Positions 7,512 through 15,188 of a DNA stretch of 34,825 bases are shown piece by piece (positions within the stretch are counted from its first letter, which is position 1; every line of letters begins with the position of its first letter). This stretch comes from Lachnospiraceae bacterium. Lineage in GTDB: Bacteria > Bacillota > Clostridia > Lachnospirales > Lachnospiraceae. Location: contig JAAWBT010000051.1 in NCBI GenBank assembly GCA_022792835.1, forward strand, positions 1 through 34,825, given 5' to 3'. Position numbers and translations under genes: made by a program. The notes below the pieces were generated by a model, which was not told the DNA's origin, did no database searches, and worked only from the letters and a program-made list of their open reading frames with translations.

Positions 7512-8360
7512 CTATTTCTGTTTGAGTAATATGGCGCTCCCGTGGAGATCGGCCAGAGGGATGGCCATCAGTCCTTGCTCCTGGCAGAAACGGCGCAGGG
7601 CTTTTCCAGCGCCTGGAAACTGGGCGCTGTTGTAGTCGTGGATCAGGATAGCGCCGCCGGGGACCAGTTTGGGCCAGAAAGCCAAAAGGCCGGAGTAGGT
7701 CGGCTCATAGAGATCCGGATCCAGGCTCACGAAAGCCAGGGGCGGCAGGTTTGGGGGCAGAGTTTCTGGGAAGCGGCCTTTACAGAAGACGGCTTTTTCA
7801 GGGTGGGGAAGGCGTGCCAGGACTTGTTCTTGGCTGGTGTCGCTAAAGTCTTTGGCTGAGGCTCTTGTGTGGGAGGCGAGCCTGCGTTCTGTTTCCACAT
7901 CGGCGGGGGGGAACCCGGTGAAGGTGTCAAAGAGGTAGAGGGTCCGATCGGGGAAGAGACAGTTTAATTCTGCCGCAAGGGCTCCCTGATAAACGCCAAG
8001 CTCGGCGACGGCTCCAGGGAGATTTGCGGCGTTTATCTCTTGGGCCATGAGACGGATTTGGGCAAGACGCAGATCCATGCGTTCTCGGAAGGGATTCAGG
8101 GTCTCTATGGGGCCGCCGTATCCAAGGGTGCGGAGCCTGGACTCGATGGATGCTGCTGCCTCTCGGTTAAGGACAGTGATCCATACCAGGTCCGGGGCCA
8201 GAGCGGGAATTTTCTCTGGGGCGACGACGGGGACGCCGTCCAGCCTGGTTCCCTGTTTTTGGGGGTCGCTGTCTGCGAAGGCCATAAGGGTTTTGTCTGC
8301 CGGGAGCCATCTGGCGGCCATCCGGCCGCCTTGTCCGCTTCCGAATAGAATGATCTTCAT
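7512..8360 (-). CDS. TylF/MycF-like methyltransferase with N-terminal nucleotide-binding domain
   Basis: The protein has 282 residues from MKIILFGSGQGG, with GGAGA just upstream of the ATG at 8360. The longer reading to 8429 has no ribosome site. Residues 1-85 form a small Rossmann-like domain (GSGQGG, then FADSDPQKQG and WITVLNREAA). Residues 110-282 resemble the TylF/MycF O-methyltransferase family, with VAELGVYQGALAAEL (SAM site), LYLFDTFTGFPP, and LDPDLYEPTYSGLLAFWPKL before GGAILIHDYN (metal-binding Asp residues). TylF-type enzymes methylate sugar hydroxyls. The two-domain form is common in polysaccharide loci, but no such locus is visible here. The substrate is unknown. The gene lies downstream of the 84-residue gene on the same strand. 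Confidence 0.8.
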   Translation of the reverse strand: MKIILFGSGQGGRMAARWLPADKTLMAFADSDPQKQGTRLDGVPVVAPEKIPALAPDLVWITVLNREAAASIESRLRTLGYGGPIETLNPFRERMDLRLAQIRLMAQEINAANLPGAVAELGVYQGALAAELNCLFPDRTLYLFDTFTGFPPADVETERRLASHTRASAKDFSDTSQEQVLARLPHPEKAVFCKGRFPETLPPNLPPLAFVSLDPDLYEPTYSGLLAFWPKLVPGGAILIHDYNSAQFPGAGKALRRFCQEQGLMAIPLADLHGSAILLKQK

Positions 8361-8447
8361 AGGCTCTCCTTTTTTTGAAATTATGCAACTTGGACAAAAA
8401 TTTTCCTGTAATTTTCGAGTTAATACCATAAATTTAGAGAAATTTCA

Positions 8448-8476
8448 TTGACGGAATCGGCAAAATGAACTATACT
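8448..8476 (+). promoter_or_regulatory. Sigma-A-type promoter reading toward mop
   Basis: TTGACG (8448-8453), a 17-base spacer and TATACT (8471-8476) make a near-consensus promoter, the best seen upstream of mop. The predicted start, near 8483, lies about 460 bases before the mop ATG. The transcript would cross the whole minus-strand gene 8499-8753 in antisense. Confidence 0.55.
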
Positions 8477-8498
8477 GATTCCATAGACTGCGGTATGT

Positions 8499-8753
8499 TT
8501 ATGGATTTTTACGATGGGAGCCGCAGGGGTCTTCGTTGGGCCCCTTTCCCATGAGGCCTTTGAGCCGGTCCATGCCGGTGCCTGAGAGGAAGACCAGCTC
8601 GCTGGGATTTCCGTTTAAATCTTCTCCTTTCAGCCGGAGCAGGTTGGCGGTCTCATAGTAGTCGATGGGAAGTTCCCGGCGGAAGGCTTCGCCGGTTTTC
8701 TCGTCAATCACTTCGACGGTGACAGTTGCTGCGTGGATTTCGTGTAGTTCCAT
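8499..8753 (-). CDS. Unrecognised 84-residue protein
   Basis: The protein has 84 residues from the ATG at 8753, which has AGGAGGT 6 bases upstream and a plausible promoter 20-30 bases beyond that. The longer upstream reading has no such signals. The N-terminal 60 residues look like a small beta-rich domain (VTVEVIDEKTGEAFRRELP, then LVFLSGTGMDRLKGLMGKG). The C terminus, NEDPCGSHRKNP, has a single Cys. No family is recognised. It is divergent from mop and shares its 188-base upstream gap (8754-8941), so a link to the molybdenum enzyme is possible but unproven. It overlaps the predicted long 5' leader of mop on the other strand. Confidence 0.6.
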   Translation of the reverse strand: MELHEIHAATVTVEVIDEKTGEAFRRELPIDYYETANLLRLKGEDLNGNPSELVFLSGTGMDRLKGLMGKGPNEDPCGSHRKNP

Positions 8754-8781
8754 GGGATTACCTCCTGATCTTGATGAATTT

Positions 8782-8810
8782 ATTTTATCATTGGGAGAGT
8801 GGTGGGGCAA
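8782..8810 (-). promoter_or_regulatory. Promoter for the 84-residue gene
   Basis: On the minus strand, TTGCCC (8805-8810), a 17-base spacer and TAAAAT (8782-8787) lie about 28 bases before the start codon at 8753. The rest of the 8754-8941 gap shows no clear plus-strand promoter for mop. Confidence 0.5.
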
Positions 8811-8941
8811 GAGGTTTCGGACATGTTGCGGTTGTTGCAGGTATCAGGGGCTTGTCGGTCACAAGGGATGTTGCATCTGCTGTGAGGAAGGTGGCCGCAG
8901 AGTGTCCCGGAATGTTGTAAGTTGTAGAAGGAGGGTATGGA

Positions 8942-11689
8942 ATGATCAAAAAAGTACTGATTATCAATGGGGCGGAACGTACCATTGTGGTGGACGGGTC
9001 TGAGTCTCTGGCTCAGGTACTCAGGGACCGTCTGCTCCTCACCGGCTGTAAGATCGGCTGTGGCGAGGGCCACTGTGGTGCGTGTAATGTCATCGTGGAC
9101 GGCAAGGTGACCCGCTCCTGTATCACGAAGATTGGGAAAGTTCCGGATTATGCGAAGGTGGAGACCATCGAGGGGATCGGGACGCTGGAGGATCTTCACC
9201 CGCTTCAGGCGGCCTGGGTGGCCCATGGCTGTGCCCAGTGTGGGTTCTGTTCTCCCGGCTTTATTATGAGTGCCAAGGTGCTTCTGGAGAACAATCCTTC
9301 TCCCACCAGGGATGAGGTGCGGGAGTGGTTCAACAAAAACAGAAATCTCTGCCGCTGTACTGGTTATAAGCCTCTCATTGACGCTGTCATGGATGCGGCG
9401 AAGGTGCTTCGGGGCGAGATGTCCAAGGAGGACTTGATGTTCCTTCCTACAGACAATAAGATCATCGGTACCAGCTATGCCCGTCCTTCCGGCGCCGCCA
9501 AGGTGACCGGCCAGTGGAATTTCGGCGCTGATGAGATTAAGAATCTTCCGGAGGATACGCTGCAGGTCGCTCTGGTACAGGCAGAGGTCTCTCATGCAAA
9601 TATCAAGGGCATCGACTGTTCGGAAGCGGAGAAGATGCCCGGCGTGGAACGGATCATTACTTATAAGGATGTACCGGGCAAGAACCGGATCACCGGACTC
9701 ATTACGTTCCCCACCAACAAGGGGGACGGCTGGGACCGCCCGATTCTCTGCGACGAGAAGGTGTTCCAGTATGGCGACGCCATTGCCATGGTCTGTGCGG
9801 ACACGGTAGCGCATGCCAAGGCGGCGGCCAAGGCTGTGAAGGTGGACCTGGAGGTCCTTCCGGCTTATATGTCTGCTCCGGAAGCTATGGCTCCCGATGC
9901 CATTGAGATCCATCCCGGCACGCCGAATGTATATTATGAAACCAACTGTATCAAGGGCGAAGATACGGCTCCCATTATGGAGACGGCGCCCAATGTGGTT
10001 GAGGTGGAAGCGTACTGTTCCCGTCAGCCTCATCTTCCCATTGAGCCGGATGTGGCTTATGCCTACACGGATGAGGAAGGCCGTCTGACCATTCACTCGA
10101 AATCCATCGGTATCCATCTGCACCATGCCATGATCGGCGAGGGCATCGGCGTGGCCCCGGAGAAGTTGAGGCTGATCCAGCTCCATGCGGGCGGTACCTT
10201 TGGTTATAAGTTCTCTCCGACCATCGAGGCTCTGGTGGGCGTGGCGGCTCTGGTGACGAAGCGCCCCGTGGCCCTGAATTTTGACATGTACCAGATGATT
10301 ACTTATACGGGAAAGAGAAGCCCCGGCTTTATGAACATTAAGCTGGCGGCGGACGAGAAGGGTAAGATTCTGGCTCTGGAAGGGGACAATTATATTGACC
10401 ATGGCCCTTATTCGGAGTTTGGCGATCTGCTCACCATGCGTTTGAGCCAGTTTGTGGGCGCCGGCATGGATATTAAGAATATCCGCAATAAGTCTCAGAC
10501 AGTCTGCACGAACCATGCTTATGGTGCGGCTTTCCGCGGCTATGGCGCGCCTCAGTCTTTCATGGGCGGCGACATTGCCCTGGATGTGATGGCGGCGAAG
10601 ATGGGCATTGACCCGTTTGAGTTCCGTGCCATGAACTGTTATAAGGAGTCGGAGGGTTCGACAACGCCAAATGGCTGTAAGCCGGATGTTTACTGTCTGG
10701 AGGATCTCTTTGACCTGGCAAGGCCTAAGTACCAGGCCAACAAGGCGTATGCGGAGGAGTTAAACAAGACGAAGAGTGAGGACGGCAAGTATAAGTATGG
10801 CGCCGGCGTTTCTCTTGGTATCTACGGATGTGGCCTGGACGGCGTGGATTCTTCGGAAGCCTGGGCACAGCTGAATGCGGACGGCACGGTTACCATTTAT
10901 AATTCCTGGGAGGACCATGGACAGGGCGCTGACATCGGAACTTTGACTCATGCCCATGAGACGCTCAGACAGGCGGGCTTTACGCCGGAGCAGATTAAGC
11001 TGGTTATGAATGACACGGGCCTGACGCCGAACTCTGGCCCCGCTGGCGGCTCTCGTTCGAATGTGATGTCCGGCAATGCGACCCGCGTGGCCTGTGAGAT
11101 GCTGATCGACGCCATGAAGAAACCGGATGGCTCTTTCCGGACTTATGATGAGATGAAGGCGGAGGGCCTGGCTCTTAAATATGAAGGCAAGTGGGTGGCC
11201 ACCGGCTGTTCTGACTGTGACATGGAAACGGCGCAGGGCAATCCTTTCTCTGTTTACATGTACTGCATTTCTCTTCCTGTGGTCCGGGTGGAGATGGCGA
11301 CCGGTAAGGTAAAGGTTGTGAAGTTCACGATGGTTTCTGATTTCGGAACCATTATCAATAAGATCGTGGTGGACGGCCAGGTCATGGGCGCCATCGCACA
11401 GGGCATTGGCCTTGCGCTTTCGGAGGATTTTGAGGACCTTAAGAAGCATACCACTCTCCAGAAGTGCGGCATTCCCTACCCCAACGACGTGCCGGATGAC
11501 ATTGAGCTGATTTATCAGACCAATCATCCCCGTCCTCTTGGACCGTATGGTGCGGCCGGCTGTGGTGAGGGACCGCTTGCAGCGCCTCATCCGGCAATCT
11601 TAAATGCCATTTATAACGCCACCGGCGCCAGGGTCACGAAGATTCCGGCCCGCCCGGAGGTTGTGAAGGCGGCTATCGACGCTCTGTAA
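8942..11689 (+). CDS. mop: Mop-type molybdenum aldehyde oxidoreductase (single chain, no FAD domain)
   Basis: The 915-residue protein is a complete single-chain xanthine oxidase family enzyme of the Desulfovibrio Mop type. Residues 1-75 are a plant-type [2Fe-2S] domain with C40, C45, C48 and C60. Residues 80-155 are the helical second [2Fe-2S] domain with C100, C103, C137 and C139. As I recall, these eight positions match D. gigas Mop residue for residue. The rest is the molybdopterin-binding part, with AFRGYGAPQS and the catalytic glutamate in AAGCGEGPLAAP (about E876). No FAD domain lies between, so electrons probably leave to a ferredoxin or flavodoxin. The enzyme oxidises aldehydes to acids using a Mo centre bound to molybdopterin cytosine dinucleotide. 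The real substrate could be another carbonyl or N-heterocycle. The start is set by AAGGAGGG before ATG. The accessory operon follows after a 369-base structured gap. Confidence 0.92.
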   Translation: MIKKVLIINGAERTIVVDGSESLAQVLRDRLLLTGCKIGCGEGHCGACNVIVDGKVTRSCITKIGKVPDYAKVETIEGIGTLEDLHPLQAAWVAHGCAQCGFCSPGFIMSAKVLLENNPSPTRDEVREWFNKNRNLCRCTGYKPLIDAVMDAAKVLRGEMSKEDLMFLPTDNKIIGTSYARPSGAAKVTGQWNFGADEIKNLPEDTLQVALVQAEVSHANIKGIDCSEAEKMPGVERIITYKDVPGKNRITGLITFPTNKGDGWDRPILCDEKVFQYGDAIAMVCADTVAHAKAAAKAVKVDLEVLPAYMSAPEAMAPDAIEIHPGTPNVYYETNCIKGEDTAPIMETAPNVVEVEAYCSRQPHLPIEPDVAYAYTDEEGRLTIHSKSIGIHLHHAMIGEGIGVAPEKLRLIQLHAGGTFGYKFSPTIEALVGVAALVTKRPVALNFDMYQMITYTGKRSPGFMNIKLAADEKGKILALEGDNYIDHGPYSEFGDLLTMRLSQFVGAGMDIKNIRNKSQTVCTNHAYGAAFRGYGAPQSFMGGDIALDVMAAKMGIDPFEFRAMNCYKESEGSTTPNGCKPDVYCLEDLFDLARPKYQANKAYAEELNKTKSEDGKYKYGAGVSLGIYGCGLDGVDSSEAWAQLNADGTVTIYNSWEDHGQGADIGTLTHAHETLRQAGFTPEQIKLVMNDTGLTPNSGPAGGSRSNVMSGNATRVACEMLIDAMKKPDGSFRTYDEMKAEGLALKYEGKWVATGCSDCDMETAQGNPFSVYMYCISLPVVRVEMATGKVKVVKFTMVSDFGTIINKIVVDGQVMGAIAQGIGLALSEDFEDLKKHTTLQKCGIPYPNDVPDDIELIYQTNHPRPLGPYGAAGCGEGPLAAPHPAILNAIYNATGARVTKIPARPEVVKAAIDAL

Positions 11690-11757
11690 GGAGTGGCAGG
11701 GCTGCAAGAAGTATCATGACGGGAAGCTGTTGTAAAAGAAAAGTCATTTAGATGTTT

Positions 11758-11990
11758 GGTCCGTCCGGCGCTCCCTGTCTCTGTTTTCGTCTGATAGGCA
11801 GATTTTGGAGGTTTTGTGAGCTTGTTATGAGCACTTGGCCAGGGTTTTTCGAGTCTTAGTGCTTTTGCGATAGGGTGGTCTGTCCCGCTGACTGATTTCT
11901 ATGGAAGCAGCGGCAGACCACAATCGGCGGCGAGGCAAAGCCAAAAAATCAATGTGGATAGGAACAGCGGCAGGGAGTGTCGGGCGGATT
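11758..11990 (+). ncRNA. Candidate structured RNA between mop and its accessory operon
   Basis: The gap 11690-12058 has no convincing gene. A long-range helix pairs 11758-11787 with 11961-11990, 30 pairs with one mismatch. Every other departure from Watson-Crick pairing is a G-U pair when read as plus-strand RNA. Inside it, 11801-11806 pairs with 11945-11950 and 11810-11816 with 11936-11942, across a small internal loop. Two hairpins follow in the junction. AGCACT (11830-11835) pairs with AGTGCT (11858-11863). GTGGTCTG (11875-11882) pairs with CAGACCAC (11914-11921), with an inner CGCTG/CAGCG stem. This looks like a folded RNA of about 230 nucleotides in the leader of the accessory operon: a riboswitch-like element, an sRNA or an unknown class. 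It matches no class I can recall; it lacks the SRP Alu and tetraloop motifs. A miniature inverted-repeat element is the main alternative. Confidence 0.55.
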
Positions 11991-12058
11991 CGTAGACTTG
12001 ACTGTTTTTAAAGGTTTATTTTCACAAGGGCTGTCTTTTTTCGGTACAGGAGGTTTTC

Positions 12059-14293
12059 ATGGAGCGGACGAAGCAGGTGGTGGGTAAGCATTATCGGATG
12101 AAGCAGGCGTTTGGGCAGGAGGAGCTGCATGAGCGGGAGGCAGTCTGTACCAGGGAAGATCCGCCCGGCTGTCAGGCGGCCTGTCCGCTCCGGATTGACA
12201 TGCGCCAGGTGTGTGCTTATGGGGCGAAGGGAGATTTCCGGAAGGCGGCGGCGGTGATTCGGACAGTGACGCCGTTTTTGTTCCTGTTGTCGAAGCATTG
12301 CGGCGGGGCCTGTCAGGAAGGCTGTAAGCTGGCGGAGCTTGGGGACGGGATCCGGCTCCCGGCGCTGGAGCGGGCCTGTGCCCTCTATGGGGGCTCCGGG
12401 AAGGTCAACCGGTTTATGCTTCCAAAAAAGGGGGAGCGTCTGGCCGTAGTGGGGGATGATTTGTTTGCCCTGGCCTGTCTGTGGGAGCTTGGGAAGAAGG
12501 GCTATGAGGTGTTCTGGTTTACGGCCTGTGGTTCTATGAAGGAGGTTCTTCTGGGATGGGGGCTTTCGGAGGAGGAAGCGGCGGCGGAGCTTTCGGCTTT
12601 CTCTGGCCTTCGGATTGAGATAAGGAAGCAGGAAGCTCTTTCTGAGGGAGTTCTTTCGAAAGAAGCTTTGGAGCCGGAGCTTTTGGAGTTTGACGGGGGC
12701 ATTGTGTCTCCTTTGGCCGGCTGGCCGGAGATTCCGGAGGGCTTTTTTATGGTGGAGCCTTTGGAGGGCGTGGAATGGATTCTGGCCGGGGCGAAAGCTT
12801 TGGCTCTCTCTCTGGAGCGGTATGTACAGAGGGTCGGTGCCGGGGAGGCGGAGCGGGAAGGCCGAAAGAAAAGCGGCCTCTTTGTGACCATGGACGGAGT
12901 GGAGGGCTCTTTGGCCCTTGTGGACCGGGAGCATGTGACGAAGGAGGGGGCAGCGGCAGAAGCAGGGCGGTGTATCCAGTGTCAGTGTCTGGAGTGTGTC
13001 AAGGGCTGTGTTTACCTGCAACATTTTAAGCGGAATCCCAGGGCGGCCATCCGGGAGATCTATAACAATATGTCCATTGTCATGGGAAACCATATGGCCA
13101 ATGGCCTGATTAATGCCTGTGACGAATGCGGCCAGTGTCAGGCGGCCTGTCCCAATGGCTTTGATTATCCGGATGTGTGCCGGATTGCGAAGCGTACCAT
13201 GGTGGAGACGGGGAAGATGCCTCCCTCTGCTCATGAGTTTGCCCTTTTGGATCAGGAGTTTTCCAACGGGGAGGCGTTTCTTGCCAGGGGGGAGCCTGGA
13301 AAGGAGCGTTGCCGGTATCTCTTTTTCCCGGGCTGTCAGGCGGCGGCGGTGTCGCCAGATACGGTAGAGGCAGCTTATCTGGACCTTCGCAGGCGGCTTT
13401 TGGGCGGGGTGGGGCTGGTCCTGGGCTGTTGTGGGGCTGTGTCGAAATGGGCGGCCAGGGAGGATTTGTCCCGGCGGGCCTTGGAGCAGTTTCGGGATTC
13501 CTGGGAGAAGATGGGGCGGCCCAGAGTGATTTGTGCCTGTCCCACTTGCAGGAAGGTGTTTGAGGAGATTCCAGAGATGGAGACAGTGGGGATCTGGGAG
13601 GTTCTTCTTTCTCTGGGGCTTGAGCGGAAGGCTTTTGGGACTGTGGCCATCCACGACGCCTGTGGCGCCAGGGGAGATGAAGGGACTCAGAGGGGCATCC
13701 GTGCCTTTGTGGAGGCTCTGGGCTGTCAGGTGGAGGAGGTTTCTTTTGGCGGGGACCTGTCTCCCTGCTGTGGATATGGGGGCCTTTTGCGGTATACCAA
13801 CCGGGAGGTGGCGGAGAAAAAGGCGGCTTTTGCCGCAGGCCGGACGGACGGGAGGCTTCTCACTTACTGTATGGCGTGCAGGGACCAGTTTTCCCGGGCT
13901 GGTGCAAATTCTTATCATATTTTGGAACTGGCCTACGGGGTGGAGCCCGGGCCGGTGCCGGATCTTTCGGCGAGAAGGGGGAACCGGCTGAGGTTAAAAC
14001 AGAAGTTGCTGGGTGAGGTGTGGAAGGAGTCGTTTGTGATGGAGACGGAGGTTCCTGTGTCTTATGGAGAAGGCGTGGAGGCGTTGATGGAGGAGCGCAT
14101 GATTTTGAAGAGCGATGTGAATGCGGTCCTACAGGCTTATGAGGCTTCTAAAGAAGCGGTGTATGATGAGACGTCAGGTCGACTCTCAGCCTGTCTGCGG
14201 CTGGGAAATGTGACTTTCTGGGTGCGCTTTGGGAAAGATGAAAAAGGCTACACGGTATATGGCGCTTACAGTCACCGGATGACGGTGGATTAG
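12059..14293 (+). CDS. Fe-S / CCG-domain redox fusion protein of the Mop cluster
   Basis: The 744-residue protein resembles the family annotated as pyridine nucleotide-disulfide oxidoreductase/dicluster-binding protein next to Mop (DVU_1558-like, from memory). Residues 1-115 are a GltD-type Fe-S domain (C30, C38, C42, C52, C81, C85, C89). Residues 125-300 sit where the FAD/NAD fold should be but are short and lack GxGxxG (VVGDDLFALAC). Residues 305-375 hold two cluster motifs (CIQCQCLECVKGC and CDECGQCQAACP). Residues 420-500 and 530-610 are two HdrB-like CCG domains (FFPGCQ...LGCCG...CPTC and HDACG...PCCGYGG...CMAC). A tail of about 85 residues is unassigned. It probably passes electrons to or from Mop, as in heterodisulfide-reductase-like proteins. 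AGGAGG precedes the ATG. It is first of nine coupled genes. Confidence 0.8.
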   Translation: MERTKQVVGKHYRMKQAFGQEELHEREAVCTREDPPGCQAACPLRIDMRQVCAYGAKGDFRKAAAVIRTVTPFLFLLSKHCGGACQEGCKLAELGDGIRLPALERACALYGGSGKVNRFMLPKKGERLAVVGDDLFALACLWELGKKGYEVFWFTACGSMKEVLLGWGLSEEEAAAELSAFSGLRIEIRKQEALSEGVLSKEALEPELLEFDGGIVSPLAGWPEIPEGFFMVEPLEGVEWILAGAKALALSLERYVQRVGAGEAEREGRKKSGLFVTMDGVEGSLALVDREHVTKEGAAAEAGRCIQCQCLECVKGCVYLQHFKRNPRAAIREIYNNMSIVMGNHMANGLINACDECGQCQAACPNGFDYPDVCRIAKRTMVETGKMPPSAHEFALLDQEFSNGEAFLARGEPGKERCRYLFFPGCQAAAVSPDTVEAAYLDLRRRLLGGVGLVLGCCGAVSKWAAREDLSRRALEQFRDSWEKMGRPRVICACPTCRKVFEEIPEMETVGIWEVLLSLGLERKAFGTVAIHDACGARGDEGTQRGIRAFVEALGCQVEEVSFGGDLSPCCGYGGLLRYTNREVAEKKAAFAAGRTDGRLLTYCMACRDQFSRAGANSYHILELAYGVEPGPVPDLSARRGNRLRLKQKLLGEVWKESFVMETEVPVSYGEGVEALMEERMILKSDVNAVLQAYEASKEAVYDETSGRLSACLRLGNVTFWVRFGKDEKGYTVYGAYSHRMTVD

Positions 14294-14301
14294 GAGGGGA
14301 C

Positions 14302-14520
14302 ATGGCGGAGAAAAGTTATTATTCGGTTGACCCTTTGGGGAAGCTTTCTTGTGCGAAGTGCAGGGTTTCTCTGGTGAAGGGGAAGGCCACCTTTGGTTAT
14401 CTGGGCAATGCCTTTCCTGTGGAACTCCCTGTCTGCCCTTCTTGTGGTTATATTTATGTGCCGGAGGATTTGGCCATGGGGAAGGTGCTCACGGTGGAGC
14501 GCAGTCTGGAGGATAAGTGA
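14302..14520 (+). CDS. Small CxxC/CxxC redox or zinc-ribbon protein (DVU_1557-like)
   Basis: The 72-residue protein has two CxxC pairs: C17-C20 (CAKC, after DPLGKLS) and C45-C48 (CPSC, before GYIYVPEDLA). This spacing suits a rubredoxin-like or zinc-ribbon fold. As I recall it, small proteins of this kind sit beside Mop-type oxidoreductases and are named DVU_1557 family redox protein. It could carry electrons or bind zinc, and the sequence does not decide. It starts 8 bases after the large Fe-S fusion gene, and its stop overlaps the methyltransferase start as GTGA. Confidence 0.75.
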   Translation: MAEKSYYSVDPLGKLSCAKCRVSLVKGKATFGYLGNAFPVELPVCPSCGYIYVPEDLAMGKVLTVERSLEDK

Positions 14521-15188
14521 GTGGATTTGGGGCTGGCCAGGGGGCGGGGGGATGTAAAATTGGCTCTCATCCCGGAGGCCGGTCTTTGACAAAGCGATTG
14601 TTTTCGCTGGCAGGTCTGGGGCCGCCGGGACGGGTTTTGGACCTTGGGGCCGGATTGGGGGAGTCGGTGCGATATCTGTTGGCGTGTGGTTTTGAGGCGG
14701 AGGGGATTGACCTTCTGGCAGGTGTATGGCCGGATTGGGGCGTGCGGTTTGGGGATATGCGGGCGCTGTCTTTTCCGGATGAATGTATGGATGTCTGCCT
14801 GGCGGAGTGTAGTGTCTCTGGCTGTGGCGGCGGGCCGGCGGCTCTTGGGGAAGCGTTTCGGGTCCTTAAGCCCGGAGGGAGCCTGCTTCTTTCGGATGTG
14901 TTTTTCCACCGCGCAGGAAATGGGGATTCCTGTACAGTGAACGCCCCTTCTCTTTCGATGCCAGGGCCTCTTGGCATGGACTGCTGGAAGGATGCCTGGA
15001 AGGATGCCGGCTTTGTCCTTAAAGGTCTGGTGGACGAGACGCCGCTTTGGCGGGAGTTTTTTCTGGAAAGCCTCTGGAATGGCAACGCGGACCTTTCCTG
15101 TGCTCCGTTTTTTAGGGAGGCAGGCAAGGCGGGGTGCGGTTATTTTCTGGCCTGGCTTTTGAAGGGAGGAGACCATGGAGCTGTTTGA
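14517..15188 (+). CDS. Class I SAM-dependent methyltransferase (DVU_1556-like)
   Basis: The 223-residue protein starts at GTG 14517, inside the stop of the previous gene (GTGA), with GGAGG 4 bases upstream. The SAM site is VLDLGAGLGESVRYLLA (about residues 40-56). It is followed by the acidic loop GIDLL and the post-I motif in LSFPDECMDVCLAECSVSGCG, with LKPGGSLLLSD near the middle. The N-terminal HPGG and the Cys-rich motif IV region are unusual and may mark the subfamily. The substrate is unknown. In this operon it could methylate a cofactor, a metabolite or a cysteine-bound intermediate. It overlaps the next gene by 14 bases. Confidence 0.8.
   Translation: MSGFGAGQGAGGCKIGSHPGGRSLTKRLFSLAGLGPPGRVLDLGAGLGESVRYLLACGFEAEGIDLLAGVWPDWGVRFGDMRALSFPDECMDVCLAECSVSGCGGGPAALGEAFRVLKPGGSLLLSDVFFHRAGNGDSCTVNAPSLSMPGPLGMDCWKDAWKDAGFVLKGLVDETPLWREFFLESLWNGNADLSCAPFFREAGKAGCGYFLAWLLKGGDHGAV

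Noticed and set aside
8665..9003. Plus-strand ORFs in the gap upstream of mop, including one ending SVTRDVASAVRKVAAECPGML
   Set aside because: Part of the translation looks protein-like, but there is no ribosome site, the N-terminal half is antisense to the 84-residue gene, and no family is recognised. A decayed gene fragment cannot be excluded.
8780..10516. Long minus-strand ORF of 578 codons opposite mop
   Set aside because: It lies opposite a gene with full Mop motifs, its translation is rich in Arg, His and Leu as expected of a shadow frame, and it has no ribosome site.
11875..11921. SRP RNA-like GGAAGCAGC motif in one hairpin
   Set aside because: The sequence ATGGAAGCAGCGG resembles the SRP helix 8 region, but the tetraloop, the 5' symmetric-loop partner and the Alu-domain motif are missing.
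11758..11990. Miniature inverted-repeat transposable element instead of an RNA
   Set aside because: No target-site duplication is visible at the ends, and the arm differences are all compatible with G-U pairing on one strand. It is kept only as the main alternative to the RNA call.
12008..13918. Long minus-strand ORF of 636 codons
   Set aside because: It is antisense to the Fe-S/CCG fusion with its conserved cysteine motifs. The product is Pro/His/Arg-rich and of low-complexity type, with no domain.
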